From Dermatophagoides farinae (lineage: Eukaryota > Arthropoda > Arachnida > Sarcoptiformes > Pyroglyphidae), in contig NC_134678.1 in assembly GCF_024713945.1 (NCBI RefSeq), positions 3,720,001-3,784,000 of the forward strand: 64,000 nucleotides of DNA, read 5' to 3'. Position numbers and translations under genes: made by a program. Each line of letters opens with the position of its first letter. Within the stretch, counting starts at the first letter, position 1. Below are positions 41,571 through 54,800 of the stretch, piece by piece. The notes under the pieces were generated by a model that worked only from the letters and a program-made list of their open reading frames with translations, was not told the DNA's origin and did no database searches.

Positions 41571-42781
41571 ATGGGTCGATACATTGAATGGATGGATAAA
41601 TTTTTATCATTTATCATTTTATTGTTGATTATTCGTTTTTATAAAAAAACTGTATTTGCTACAATATTACAACCGTTGGTCGATGTCAGTGAGTATCTTT
41701 CTAAATTCTGATAGAAAATGATTTTTTCATTTTTTTTTTTTTTTTTTTTTTTTGATAATAAAGAAGGAAATGATGCAATTCGTCAAATACGTTTTTTATA
41801 CGATATACACGAAACTTCTTCAATATCATCGGAAAATTCGAAAAAAAAAATTTACAATAATCGATTGTTGTTACTGGAAGAACAGCGAAAATTTTTCAGC
41901 AAACCAATTCCAAATGTTTTATATCCATGGACAACAGGACAAAGAATTTTAATCAATCGCAATAATCGTTATAATAATAACAATAATAATAATAATCACC
42001 CAGAGAATTATTTTGTATATAATCGAGAAAAATATGAGCCATCATCATCATCATTATCATTAGCTATGAAATTCAAAGATATTTCTGCTATTCAATTACA
42101 ACGGGGACGACCAATGTTTGCCGAAATCGATTTTGTTCCGCGTAAGTATCTGAAAATTTCTATGAAAAAATTTGTCATTCATCAACATTATAAGTTTGTT
42201 TATTGTCAAAGTAACATTTAATTATCTCTTTAATGATTCAGGCAATTTTTTTGTACAAAAATAACTTAATTAATGTGATAATTGATTGATTTATTTAGAA
42301 CTTTTTTTTGATAGTGAATCATTTTTTCTTTCTTTTTCAAGGATACATACCTGAATGGACCAGTCATGTGGCCGTTAGTGTAACGTTACCGGCTCATATA
42401 CGTGGAAGACCATGGATTCTAGGTTATCATCAGGAACAATTTCCAATGCCTACCTGTCGACTCTGTACAAATGCCGATCAATCCTATACATTACCTGTGA
42501 CGATATTTTTACCCGACGATGGATGGTGTCCTGAAGGTCGTGTACAAACAATTTGGAAAATTGAAGCACTTCAATTACTTCCACATATAGACAAACAACA
42601 ACAACAAACAATTCTAAATAATGAAATTATTAGAAAGTATCCCGAATTTAAATATCAAAGGCAAATGGATCAAACTGATATGATATTAGCATATGGTTAT
42701 GATGAATTGAAGCAATTTTATATCAAAAACAGTGTCAATTCAAGTAGATGTCGTGATATTCATGAAGCGATAGTTGCTTGA
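41571..42781 (+). CDS. Unrecognised membrane-anchored or secreted protein
   Basis: Three exons, 41571-41688, 41764-42141 and 42342-42781; introns in phase 1 both times; 311 residues. The N-terminal FLSFIILLLIIRFYKK is a signal anchor or signal peptide. The middle is Asn/Ser-rich low complexity. The C-terminal half is compact and looks folded: EIDFVPRRYIPEWTSHVAVS, RGRPWILGYHQEQFPMPTC, then CRLC and DDGWCPEGRVQTIWKIEAL. It has several Cys residues and many aromatics. I recognise no family. Exon joins are supported by phase and by unbroken coding-like sequence, not by homology. The acceptor of exon 2 follows a 24-base T run, a likely site of length variation. Confidence 0.65.
41730..41753 (+). 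repeat. T24 homopolymer in a polypyrimidine tract
   Basis: 24 consecutive T immediately before the sequence GATAATAAAG that ends intron 1 of the unrecognised gene. Confidence 0.9.
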
Positions 42782-43615
42782 ATGTTTTTTTAAAAATATT
42801 TTTTTATATTATCATTCTATTTTCGTTACAATATTATTATGATTTTATTACTCTGTTTAAACTAATCTGCCTTGAGCGTTTCCGCTTTTTCTATTTCTTA
42901 TATTATATACCAACAATTTGATTCACTCGATTTAGTTAATTTGTTTCCATGGAATGATAATATTTTTATTTTTTTACTGTGAGGAGATGTTATTGAACTT
43001 ATCATTATCTACTGAACGCTTATTTAAAGATGGCCAATTAGGTCAAAAAATGGCTGTGTTTTTGTTATTTTTTTTTATTGAGTGTTGTCAGTATATTATA
43101 CAATATGGTGAATGATAAAATATTTTTCCAAAATTTACTTTGTTTGTTGTTGATCATTGATACTTATATTATCATTAATAATATTAGGTGAATTTATCGT
43201 ATTTTCTTTGAAATTATTTTCGTTCTAAATAGATAATGCAATTAGATTCCAGATGTGAGAAACCAGTGAGAAAGAGCAAAAAAAAATCTACTTTCAAAAT
43301 TGATGATAAATATTTGACAAAGAAAAATCATTGAATCGGTAAGACGTAACTAATACCTGTCGCTTAGATACGATAATTATTGATTATAATCATTGAAAGT
43401 TTTTTTTTGGGCTAATATCAAAATGTGCAGACACCGGTAGTATAATAGATGCTCTGAAAACGGTATTCTTAGAAAGTAAAGTAAAAAGTCAACACATAAA
43501 CTAAAATATAGCAAAAAAAAAAAATGTCAAAAGGAAATATTTAGCCACATCAATCAGTGTAAAATTGGTCTACTCACTGTTCATTGAGTCATCATTGAAT
43601 TTCGTTTGTCAAAGA
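42782..43615. other. Intergenic region
   Basis: About 830 bp of AT-rich sequence between two plus-strand genes; the 3' UTR of one and promoter of the next. Nothing else seen. Confidence 0.6.
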
Positions 43616-44293
43616 ATGGGATCCATTATTGTGAATATATTTAGTTTTACTACTTTTATAATAATAATAATCTCGATATCGGTCGCATCTCAACCAACAT
43701 CTATTAATAGACACTATTATCAACTAGGTTTTGCGACGAACAATATAGTGTCCAAATGTGATTTCTTAACGAATAGCTGCCGATTTCGTAATCAACATAA
43801 TTTAGCCACATATAATCGATATTATAATGCAGAAAAAATGTTTTTCGATCGTCATTCATTGTTATTATTGAATATTAATGCACCACGTTCACAACGTTAT
43901 CCTGGTGCACGATTAATAACACCATATTATCAAGCCAAATATCATAATGCTTGTTTATTTGTTTCATATCGTTATAGTGGTCCTGGAACCTTACGTTTCT
44001 TTATAATTCAACAAGATATAGATAATAAATGTATTTTTTCTGATGATCATTTTAAATCATCCATATCAATCAGCAATGAAAATGTCTGGAATCATTTGGA
44101 ATTACAATTGGATCTAAGTGATGGTGATGTTCGATTCTTTTTGGAAACACATTTCAATAGTTCAGCTAAAGCTGGATATTTTGCCATTGGTGATTTTAAT
44201 TTTGGTTATGGTAATTGTCGAAATAAAAACGAAAATCATTGTTACGATAATATCATCAACAGTCATATAAATGTAGCACCAACAGCCAATTGA
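43616..44293 (+). CDS. Small secreted single-MAM-domain protein
   Basis: Intronless, 225 residues from the ATG at 43616, which begins a signal peptide (MGSIIVNIFSFTTFIIIIIS, then VASQ). The rest is one MAM domain with the expected landmarks in order: CDFLTNSCRF near the start, GARLITPYY, ACLFVSYRYSGPGTLRFFI, a Trp-containing segment VWNHLELQLDLSDGD, and the closing GYFAIGDFNFGYGNC. MAM domains are extracellular adhesion or oligomerisation modules normally found in larger receptors and proteases; a stand-alone secreted form is less usual. An AATAAA signal lies about 100 bp past the stop. Confidence 0.8.
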   Translation: MGSIIVNIFSFTTFIIIIISISVASQPTSINRHYYQLGFATNNIVSKCDFLTNSCRFRNQHNLATYNRYYNAEKMFFDRHSLLLLNINAPRSQRYPGARLITPYYQAKYHNACLFVSYRYSGPGTLRFFIIQQDIDNKCIFSDDHFKSSISISNENVWNHLELQLDLSDGDVRFFLETHFNSSAKAGYFAIGDFNFGYGNCRNKNENHCYDNIINSHINVAPTAN

Positions 44294-45192
44294 TTATGAT
44301 GATTACATTTATTCAAATGATGAGTTAATGATGCTTGCTTGTTTTTTTTTCAAAAAGCATAAATACCAACTATATGTTCCTGGCTATTTCTAATAAATAA
44401 AATTTATTCCTATAAATTCAGAAAACAAATGGCATTTAATTCCAATACTATTTTTACAATAAATAATCTTATTGTCATTGTTATTTTATTCGATGATTTT
44501 TACTATATAAAAGACATCTTTTTTTGTCAATCGTAAATCGATTTATTCAAATAAAATTTATTATAAAACGATAAAAAATCAAAATTTCAGATATGAGATT
44601 TTCAAATGTGAAATTTAACTCAATTTCTTGTAATTTTGTTTGTTCAATTTTTTTGATTTTAAAATAGATTATTTCTGGTTTCATTCTTTGTCATTTCATT
44701 GCTTATTTTCTTTTTGTAAATAGAAACAAAAAACAAAAAAAAATCATCATTCATCATTATTTCTGTATCGTTGAAACATTCTTTAAATTTAATAAATGTT
44801 TTTTTGAAATTCTTTTACTTTTATTTTCGAAACAAATGTAGTAAATTACATCGATAGAATTTGTACCCAAAACCTTTTTATATTTTTTTTTTTACATTCA
44901 GTAATTGAATTTGATTTAGCTTTTATCAATGATGATTAAATGTGTTGAAAATGTACGTAAGAAAGTATGGAATTTTTTTTTGTTTAAAAAAAATTTATCC
45001 CTATTCATCGCATGTTTGTTCAATGTGAATTCTTGAATTCAATGATTTATTTATTTATTTTTTTTTGAAAGGAATTGAAAAAAAGAAAAAAATCAATATT
45101 AATCTATTATGATCATGTTAATTAGTATAAATAAATAAAATAAAAGTATCAAATAAATTCAATCTGAAGTAAGATATAATGGTTTTTTATGT
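44294..45192. other. Convergent intergenic region
   Basis: About 900 bp of A/T-run-rich DNA between the convergent MAM-domain and GPCR copy 2 genes. Only polyadenylation-type hexamers are seen. Confidence 0.6.
44392..44397 (+). terminator. Polyadenylation signal of the MAM-domain gene
   Basis: Canonical AATAAA, 98 bp after the stop codon, in a TAATAAATAAAA context. Confidence 0.6.
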
Positions 45193-47380
45193 CTAAAATG
45201 TTGAGCTTTTTTCATCATTACAAATTGAAATGATAGTATTATTTTGATCCTGTTCAATTATCTTTTTAGGTTGATCAATGTTATTTTCATTTGCATTATT
45301 TGCATTATTTTCATTCAAATCTTTGTTGACAATTTCATTCGGATTTCTATTACATGAACAACATAGCATAATAAAACGTTGAATCCGATTCTTCAATAAT
45401 GTTAATGAATGAATAAATGAATCGGTACGAAGACGAAATGTTTCGTTCAGCCAACAATATATAAATGGATTATAACAAACGGAACTCATTGCTATCCAAT
45501 GTGTAACAAAATAAATTCCTATATTTGAGGATAATAAAGATTGCAATGATAAAAATCATTACAAATGATAACAACAGATTTAAGAAAGACAAAATCAATT
45601 AAATAAACATTCTTACCAAAATGATGTTGAATTATCTTAAAATCGATCAATGTAACATAAAGATGTAATGGAAACCAGCATGTAGCAAATACGGCTACAA
45701 CAATCACTAACATTTTGATACGTTTACGTTTTCGTTTCATGATCGATGCACGACGATTTGCGCTCACACTACCTATTGGATTGTTTTGACGCCAAAGAAA
45801 ACAGCCAATTCTTGCATAAAATAATGCTGTCAATCCGATTGGCAATAAATATTGACTTAATGGAGATAGAATGGCCAACATTAAACGATTCTGTTTGCTG
45901 GGAAATACAGTTGCACAACGTATCATATTGAAACCTTCCAATAATGATGGATAGACAACTAATTGATTAAAAAGGCAATGAGGTATAGATAAAACAATTG
46001 AACATATCCATATCAAACATATTGAACATTTCCATTGATTGGTCGATCGCTGATGTGATATTCTATTCATCATTTCATTGGAATGAGTTATTGTTCCATC
46101 TTCTATTGATTCACGATTTTTTCTATTGCACATATAAGGAAGATATTGACATACATCGAAACCAATACCAAAACATGTTGTTCGAATTAAACTATATAGT
46201 TTTAATGAAAAAAATATAATAATAAGAACAATAAATGGAAAAAACAGATTACAAGCTCACTGAATCCAGAATGAACATTAACCATTGGCATGACGATATA
46301 TATTTTTTCCCATAACAGCTCATTAGCTTCAAATTCTGAAAAAAAAGTGAAAAACCATAATGAAAATATGACGATAATAAACTTTTTAACTTGTTTACAG
46401 TAAAAATTCTCAGAATAAAATGAAACTGATTATAAATAATACTACACCATTACCAAAAAATGGGAATGATCTTAAGAAAAAAATGTCATGAAAATTTTCC
46501 CCATGAATTTTATTAAGATAATCAGAAGATGAATTCCAAAAATAAAATTTGATTGAATCACTTAAAGAATAATAAATGGAACGATTCATTCAGGTCATTA
46601 TTTCTAATACATATGTAATGTATAGCTATATATAGGGTTCCTAAATTATGTTGGCTTGTTATGTGTCGGATTCGGATTAGTGTTTGGCTATTTTCTAGTG
46701 AGATTCAAATAGTTGAGTTACCTTCGATAACGTTCGAATGCTATTACCATCATTGTAATCGATGAACAATGTGCCGATAATGATTGAATGAATGGAGTCA
46801 AGATACATATTACTGAACCGAATGGCCAATTTGTGCTGACAAATCGTACAATATTGATTGGTATGTTGAAGCAAGTGAGCAACAAATCAGCGATCGCTAA
46901 ATTAAATATTAAAATATTTGTCGTATTACGGCCATTTCCGACAAGTAAGGCTATCATTACACGGCAAACAAATATATTACCAAACAATGAAACTAACACA
47001 ATCAATGAATAGGATGATACTAGTAAAATGTTCCAAATATTTTCTGCAGAAAACATCGATTCATTTAAATCAGATTGAGATGATGCATCAGTTATTGGTA
47101 AAGTTGACGTTGATTCTTGATTGAATAATACATCAAAGGTAAAAGGATTATCATCACTGGAATTGAATGCTGAAGAATCACTTGATAATTTGTTCCAATC
47201 AAATCGAATCGAAGTGGATGTTGTTGTTGCTGCAGTTGTGGTTACTAAAGTTGATGCTTTTGTCACTATTAATGATGTAGATGTTGTTTTAATCAACGAT
47301 TTCTCAAGAGATTGTATCATTTCATCATTGTTGTGATCGTTTGATGACATTTGAAGTAAGAATAAATTATTCCAGGCCAT
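45193..47380 (-). CDS. GPR83-like neuropeptide GPCR, copy 2
   Basis: Three coding exons: 47380-46722, 46191-45617 and 45518-45193; introns in phase 2 and phase 1, exactly as in the plus-strand copy; 519 residues. Ser/Thr-rich ectodomain, then TM1 LIVLVSLFGNIFVCRVMI, TM2 NLAIADLLLTCFNIP, TM3 start WPFGSVIC and the ERYR motif. TM5-6 carry LWRQNNPIGS and KRKRIKMLVIVVAVFATCW, and TM7 is [18 protein letters not shown]. These loops match vertebrate GPR83 well. The tail is short, Asn/Asp-rich, with a Cys-Cys-x-Cys cluster that may be palmitoylated. The start Met lacks an evident signal peptide. The acceptor of exon 2 is chosen by phase and a strong pyrimidine tract. Confidence 0.85.
46192..46721 (-). 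other. Intron 1 of GPCR copy 2, with a possible cassette exon
   Basis: 530 bp. Inside it, 46335-46261 is a 75 nt stretch preceded by a T-rich tract plus CAG and followed by GTGAGC. Spliced in at phase 2 it would bring an early TGA. Confidence 0.4.
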
Positions 47381-49037
47381 TTTTTAACTATTAAAATAAT
47401 TGTTACACTGACCAATAGAAATAGACATTTCAATGATCAACTTCTATTATGTCGATATATTCGTGATGAAATAATCTTTTTAAAAGAAAAAGTTAAATTT
47501 GGTAATCATTTGGTCCATTCGAGTTAAATTATTTGAAATGGACGACTGATCAAGAAAGAGTGATGGAACGAACGAGCCAACCTAACCAACTGCCAAATTT
47601 AATGCAATTTTTTAAGACTAGAAAACTAGAATAAAAAAATTGTATAGAATCAAAATTTTCCAAAATGAATGATGCTCAGGCGCAAATATATGCAGTCGTC
47701 ACAATTTCTTGACATTATTGTCATTTTTTGAATCAAAAACGAATACATCATTCTATGAGAATATTGATGGCAATAATAATCATCTTAATTTAATGAGTCA
47801 ACATTTTTTTTTACATAGACTTAGACAGAAATTAATTTTTGATGTCGGATACAGTCTAATCTGATCGTCAATGTTTTTTATTCGATTAACAACAATTTTC
47901 TTAACATTAGCAAACTATTTTGATGAAATACTATGAATATCGAAGCTTGACATCACGTAATCACCAATATATATATCGAAAGTGGACTATTCTAAATAAT
48001 AGAAGTATCGAATGTACTTGATAAAGATGATCTTGTACAGTTGGCAATTTTTTTCGTCAAATGAATTAGGCAATATGTCTAAAATAAGCTCTGGATTTCT
48101 ATAAGATATTGATGATGGTCTTCCATGCATGGTGATTCTGGGAAAAAATCTTGTTGAACATCAACATCATTATGAGGATAATCATCCATTTTACTGCTAG
48201 CTGCTAATGATGATTTAGAATTTTCAATGTCAATAATGATAATGATGATGATTTACAATCTAATTTTATCTAAACAGAAACCTAATTAGCCGTTTATTAC
48301 GTTAAAAGTTGCTAGAAATTATTTGCCGTTTTTAGGTAAAAATCGAAACATAGTTTGATGCTGATTTTCATAATTTTTCGATTCATTATTCATAATTAAA
48401 GTCCATTGTTGTTGATGTCATTTATTGTAGACAATAAAATTTCCATTGTGATCATAAAATCTTGGGCGTTTATAATATAATTTTTGAAACATAATCATTG
48501 GAAATACAAACTATTTATTCAGAACAACATGAAAACAATTCAAGTTGTTCCTAATTGTTGCATAATATTGGAAAAAATTAAATTTCATAAACTATTCTAT
48601 CAATTTTTAAGACGAATACATCCATGCTATTATAAAGTGTTGTTTTAGTCATTTTGGAATTCGATAATTCTATTCAACGAAATTTAAACATATATGTTAA
48701 AAATCCCACAAACACTAACATTCGATTTAGGCCTGTATCGTTTTCAAAGTATATGCGTATGACAAAAAAAAAACTAAATGCAGATGATTTCCTGTGTGTG
48801 TGTGTGATATTTACAGGAAACAAATGTAGTTTGTTATTTGATGATAAATGAAAACTGAAACAAAAATTTTGACGTAAGTCTGTAATGACATTTTTTTTTG
48901 TTCATCTGCTTTCAGTATCCTCTTGATGATTTCACCATTTCATTACAACCTTTATCGCACACACACGCTATTTGGAGATTGATGAAATATTTTGATCATG
49001 CAAGAGTTATCAACGTTATCATAATAAATACGATTCA
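47381..49037. other. Divergent intergenic region between GPCR copy 2 and the sushi gene
   Basis: About 1.65 kb. It must hold both promoters. No RNA gene or repeat family recognised; the open frame at 48654-48851 is not convincing. Confidence 0.6.
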
Positions 49038-51418
49038 ATGTTTTTGTTGATGATCACTAAAAAGTCAATAGTTTCTTCATCATTGTTTTTTTTGTCATTG
49101 ATGGTGATGATACCGAATTATCATCTCCAACAACAACAATCTTGTAGCGATGAATTCCATAAAGAATGTCATTGTGGTTCTCCAGCAATGCCCCCATCAA
49201 CTTCATTATTCACTAGAATCGTATATCCAAATTCTACAATCAAAGTGGAATTATACAACGAATCCATTCCATATGGTTACGCAAAATATCTTCGTGTGTA
49301 TTACAAATGTACAGATGATCGTGATGTTCTTGTTGGTAATAATATGCGCGAATGTTCCAGAGGAAATTGGATTGGATTAGTGCCTCGATGTGGTAATTAA
49401 TTTATATCGTATGTTTTATTTTAAAAAAATAATTTTTAAAATTTCGCCTTACAGCAATTAACAATTTAAATCAAACGAAATTAAGTCACGTGAAAGTCAG
49501 TGATTTTAAAGTCACTGATACAATCGGGAAAGAAAATGATAATAATTTATTTGGCAATTTTCCAGAAGACAAACCGATAAACGTGCTCATTTATTATGAC
49601 GAATCTTTGCAATTGAATCCAAATGGAAGTTTTGAAGTGCCGTTGATCAATCAACCTCATGATTGTTTACGTTGGAGTTTATCATCTAAACAAGTTTGGA
49701 CAATGAATTTAGATAGAAAAACTCTTGTTCATTATGTGCGATTAAAATTATATGGTGATCACATTGAAGATCTTTATTTAAACCATGAGATTGGTATCGA
49801 TCTTTCACTTACAAATATTTCAATTCAAGTATCAAATAATCAATCTAGACAAATGGATTCATTGCAATTGGAGATAAAATGTGATGAGACTATCCCCAAA
49901 GAAAGTCAATTTTCCACTTATCATCAAAAATATTCAGCCAATTACCTGGTATTAGATTTTCTATGTGAAATTGATGATAAGGAGAAATCTTTATTCGAAT
50001 TCCTTTTTGCTGAAGATTATGATATTGATGAGCTATTGATTGGAGTTATAGAAGTAAGATTTGAAATGTTCAACATTCTTCATATTGATCATGGTCAAAA
50101 TATCGATCTTGAATTTAAGCAAAAAATTTTTGTCATATCTCTTTGTGAATTACATTTATATTCATTCGAGCCTGATTGTGGAACACCTGATTTGCCTGTT
50201 ACAGCCATTGTCCAACGGGATTTTAATTTTATCGAAGATAATGGACATGTAAGAAAATCATATAAATATACATGTCCTTATAATCAAGAGATAAGAGGAA
50301 ATCCAAACATTGAATGCGGATATTATGGAAAATGGAAAGCTGAATTTCCAACATGTGACCACAGTAATCCCTGTAGCTTATTAAAGAATCTTACATTCAT
50401 GCCAGGTTATCTTGTAGATGTAAAATATGAGACCACTATGATGAACAAAAAATATAAAGATGTAATTGTTCCCAATGGAAAATTCGCTAAAATCATCTGT
50501 ATTCGATTGAATGATCGATCCGATAGTATTGATCAGCAAATCATGGACGATAAAAATGCAACATTCAGCATCAATCAGGTCGAGAATAATAATTATACAA
50601 CACACCAAAAAATGATTTCACAGCCACGACGTGATGTATCACAAATCAAATGCATCAACGGAAAATGGATTGGTATGGAATCAGTCGATTGCATAATGCG
50701 TAAATCAATTTTGGAAGAAAATCCAATTTTGAAAAACGTTTCAGGCACAGAATTGAATAAAAGTCAAGTCGTTTCTTTACCAGTTCGAATGATACAGATT
50801 TTATTCGTTTTGTTCATATTTTTGCTTTTAATTATCATATGTCTGTTAATCTACATGATCATTTTTCGTAAACGAATGACAAAACAAGTAAAAAAACGAA
50901 ATTCCAAAGAACCTAATCAAGACCATGGTGCCTTCTCGGAAGGCATGTTTCAGAATCACGGAATGTTAGGCATACCGACTTTCCATTTTGACTCTGCAAC
51001 ATATCGACCCGATTATTATAGTTCCGTTGAAGATTTTTATGAAAGGATAAATTTGGAAGAAAGAGATTCACATCTTTATCATACCATCCCGAATCCGAAT
51101 TATAACATACAAAGTCATTATAGCGATTTAAGCATTTATCCCAGTTTGTCAAGTAAATTCTCAAGCAATTATCGTCCACCAACGTTAAATTTAGACTTAG
51201 GAGAAGAACGATACAATTCGATTTATGGTCTAGAAGAAGATGGTGTATTCGATCAACAACAACAACAAGAACCCATACAACAAGTTACGGGTGTTAAAGA
51301 TTTTTTAGAAACCACAATCATCAATGATGAAGATACAAGAAAATGTTCATCACAATATAATTCATTATCTCGATCATCTACAGGTTATTTAAGAAAGAAT
51401 TCTATTTATGAAACATAA
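49038..51418 (+). CDS. Sushi (CCP)-domain type I membrane protein
   Basis: Two exons, 49038-49392 and 49455-51418, phase 1, 62 bp intron; 772 residues. Signal peptide region SSSLFFLSLMVMIPNYH. First CCP module at about residues 44-118 (CHCGSPAMPP ... RECSRGNWIGLVPRC). Next comes a beta-sandwich-like stretch of about 220 residues without clear family (contains CLRWSLSSKQVWTMNLDRKT and YVRLKLYGD, reminiscent of galactose-binding-like folds). Second CCP at about 360-415 (DCGTPDLPVTAIVQ ... ECGYYGKWKAEFPTC), then a Cys-containing membrane-proximal module. A single membrane segment (IQILFVLFIFLLLIIICLL) is followed by a basic stop-transfer and a Tyr-rich tail of about 190 residues with an NPNY motif typical of endocytosis or PTB binding. 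Adhesion or receptor role is inferred. I do not recognise a named orthologue. Confidence 0.8.
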
Positions 51419-51820
51419 ATAAATGAATGGAATATTTTTAAATTTTGCAAAATAAATTTCATGATGATGATGATGAAAATAAACATGACAGCGCCATCTC
51501 AATACAAATAAATGAATAAAATCTATAATCTATAATTTTAATTTTTAATTTCTTTTCTTTTTTTTGGTTAATTTAAATTACATAATATAACAATCATAAT
51601 ACAAAAAATAGATAGATAGAATGTGAATTTATAAAAAGATATAATACCAATCAGATAACAAGGAATGATTCGTATTTTCTGGCCTCATGCTATAATCAAC
51701 AAAAATAAATAAAGATTAATGAAAACAAGGACATCATTATCGATATGTGAATCGATTTGTGTGTACAAATATCATATAATAAAATATTAATCATGTTTAA
51801 TTAGCTATAAATTATTAATC
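51419..51820. other. Convergent 3' UTR region
   Basis: 402 bp between the stop codons of the convergent sushi and kinesin genes. Several plus-strand AATAAA hexamers occur (for example around 51448, 51478 and 51508). Confidence 0.6.
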
Positions 51821-54800
51821 TTATCGACGTCCATTTATTTTATCATTCAGAATGGCTCGCATTTGTTTGCCTTTTGTATCTAATCGCAATTTTTCCGGCT
51901 TGACAAATATTCCAAATTTAGGCCGACATTGAAAATAAGATATTCCATTGACTGATCCATCATTTTTTCCAGTAGGCGTATCCAATATGATTCCCACCCA
52001 TATACCAGGAGCAAATTCCGTCTCTCCAATATATCCGATTGTTCCTAATTTAGAATCTGGACATACTCGTACACTTTCACCGATTTGCATCCATTCGGGT
52101 AAATTCATTTTGAGATGATTACTTTTTTTAAATTCATCATCTTCATCACCGCTCCCATTACTCGATGATTGCATAGATAATGATGATGGTATTGATACTG
52201 ATTCATTGGAAATGGGTGTTCCGGTACTGTTTATTCGTGCATTACTCATCTGGCTATTCGAATCACTAGAAGATATATTGTAATAGGTCGGTATATCTGT
52301 GTATGAACGAATGTCATCATCATCATCAACATTATGAATAATAATGTTTAAACTTTCTGGTCGTGATCTTCGTTGCAATTTGTCCTTGGTGGCCGAACGA
52401 TCGAATACAATGAAACATTGCCCATTTTCTTCATCATTTGGATCTGTAACCGTATGTTTTGATTTGTCAACAGAAATGGATGGTGATAATTGTTTCTCTT
52501 CAACAACTGTTCTCATAGATTTTCGAAATGGCTTATTCATGTTGATAGCTTTATAATAAAAACAGAAATTGAAATCATAGTTTTAAACTAAATGAATAGA
52601 CTTACTGTTTATTTGTGATGGATGTGATTCGAGTTTTACGGATTTGTTTTGTCGATCTGGTTCGCCAATATCAATATCCGTAACGTAAATTTGATTCAAT
52701 CCAGTCATACTTCCGAACAGTGAGCTAGCTTTTTGTCGTAGGCGTCCAGCAGCAGATGTAAGATATGATAAATCAAATGAAGAATCAGCTCGTTCTTGCT
52801 CCGATGGTCCATCATAATCGTCTTCTGATCTTTGATAATTATTTTCATCAATTGCCAGATTGTTTCCTTGATATAGCGTAGTCTGATGCTGTCGATAATG
52901 TCCGACAAATTGGACCATGTTTGGTACAGATAGGGTTTTTCTCAATTCAGAATTTTCAGAATTATTATAAAAATTATTGTTATTGGTAGAAGAAAGAAGT
53001 TGAAGTGCTCTTTTAGCTTTCTTAGCGATTCGTTCACGAACAGCGACTTCTTGCCTTAATCGATCCAATGTGAGAATCGATTCCAATGCTGAAACACTTT
53101 TGGTATAACGTTCGATATAACTTTCTCCGTCACAAGCGGTTAGATCAACATCGGAAGCAGCTAATAATGCTAAAGATTCACGATCTTCAATATCTTCACT
53201 AGCTTTTGGTATCGACGAAACAACCTCATAGGTGATTCCCGTAGCAACAGGGGCTAAATCAGCACGTGAAATACGTTTAAAAATATTTTTGGTTGATGAA
53301 ACAAGTCCTTGCTTCTTATAAACATTGATGGCAAAACGCTTTCGTAATATCAAATTCATATTCGCTGGATGAGTTATTGCAATGCAAACTTTTAATATCA
53401 AAAATATCCGTTCATTAGGTGAGGTTACACGATTCAAGTGAGGAGATTCATGTATTGATGAATCCCAAGCAGCAACAGCTTGCACACCATCCATATTCGC
53501 TTGAGAAGGAAACAATACTTAGATTGTAAAAAGGACTACCATTGTGTTCTTTGGGCAAAATCAGATCTGCTCCCGCTGCTTTATTTTTAGATTCGGACAA
53601 GTTCAGTTCATCTGCTGTGAGGAAATTAATTATTTTCGATTAAAAAATATTAACAAAAGGTCTAACTTACTATTGAGATCAAGAAAAATAACTGGTATGT
53701 GATTCTCCATACCATCTGGTATTTCCCAACTATCATCCGGAGCTCCAGGTATTTCCGAGCCTGGTGTTGGACATTTAGCGACCTTTCTCTCTTCAACAAG
53801 AGTCACCCATTGATTCATTAATCTATGTTCACGTTCGATATCTTCTTGAGTTTTATTCTTATTTTTATTCATCAATTTATTTATTTGATCTTGTAGATAT
53901 GCTTGGCGTTTGTGCAAAATAGCCGACCATTTTTCATGTAACAATGACAAATCACCTTCTTGATAGCTGTCCAATGATTTTTGAACTTTAGATCTAACAC
54001 ATATACATCCAACTTGAATGAATTGAATTGAGTGGAATATGAGTGGAAGAGTTCCAGAATTTGGCACGGTTTCAACTCGAACTGATATTCTACGCTGTTG
54101 ACCTTGACGTAATTGATAAACTCCACCGGTCGAAATATCTGCTTGTTGTTGAATTTCGACTGGTGTATATGTTCCTTGATCATTCAATTCATGAATTTCT
54201 ATCCAAAGTTCTAACTTTCTTTTCAATTCTAACCAACGATCCACCAAGGTACGAGAGATTTTGAAAATTTGTTCTTCAGATTCATTCTTTATAATTGGAT
54301 TAGCTGATATTCTATGTCCCCAGACTTCAATTGATAAAGCACCATCAATGCAAAGTTCACGAAATTCTTCCGTCAACGTGATGATAAATTCTTGTTGGTA
54401 ATCAAAACTAATTTGTTGGCTGTGAAGATGAACTGAAATCCAATTTATGAAGATCTGTTGTATCGACTGGGGTGAGAACAATCATTTCTGTTAAACCACA
54501 GACCGTGTATTGACAAAAAACAAAATTCGATAATTCTGGTGGTAGGCAACTGGCAGATTTTATTTGTAGACGTAATTTGAATTGGTTTGGTCCGATGGAC
54601 TGTGGCTTTTCGGCATCGACAATAATCACAGAATTGGTCATGTTGCTATTGTCTACTGATTCAGTATCATTTGATAAGGAATCATCGTCGGAGAAAGCTG
54701 CATCAGCCATGCGTTCGCCGAAATTTCCTTCAATTCGGCCGAATTCAATATGCAAACGACCCGCCATTTCCCCTTGTTGTGAAATAATCGGAACTTGGTA

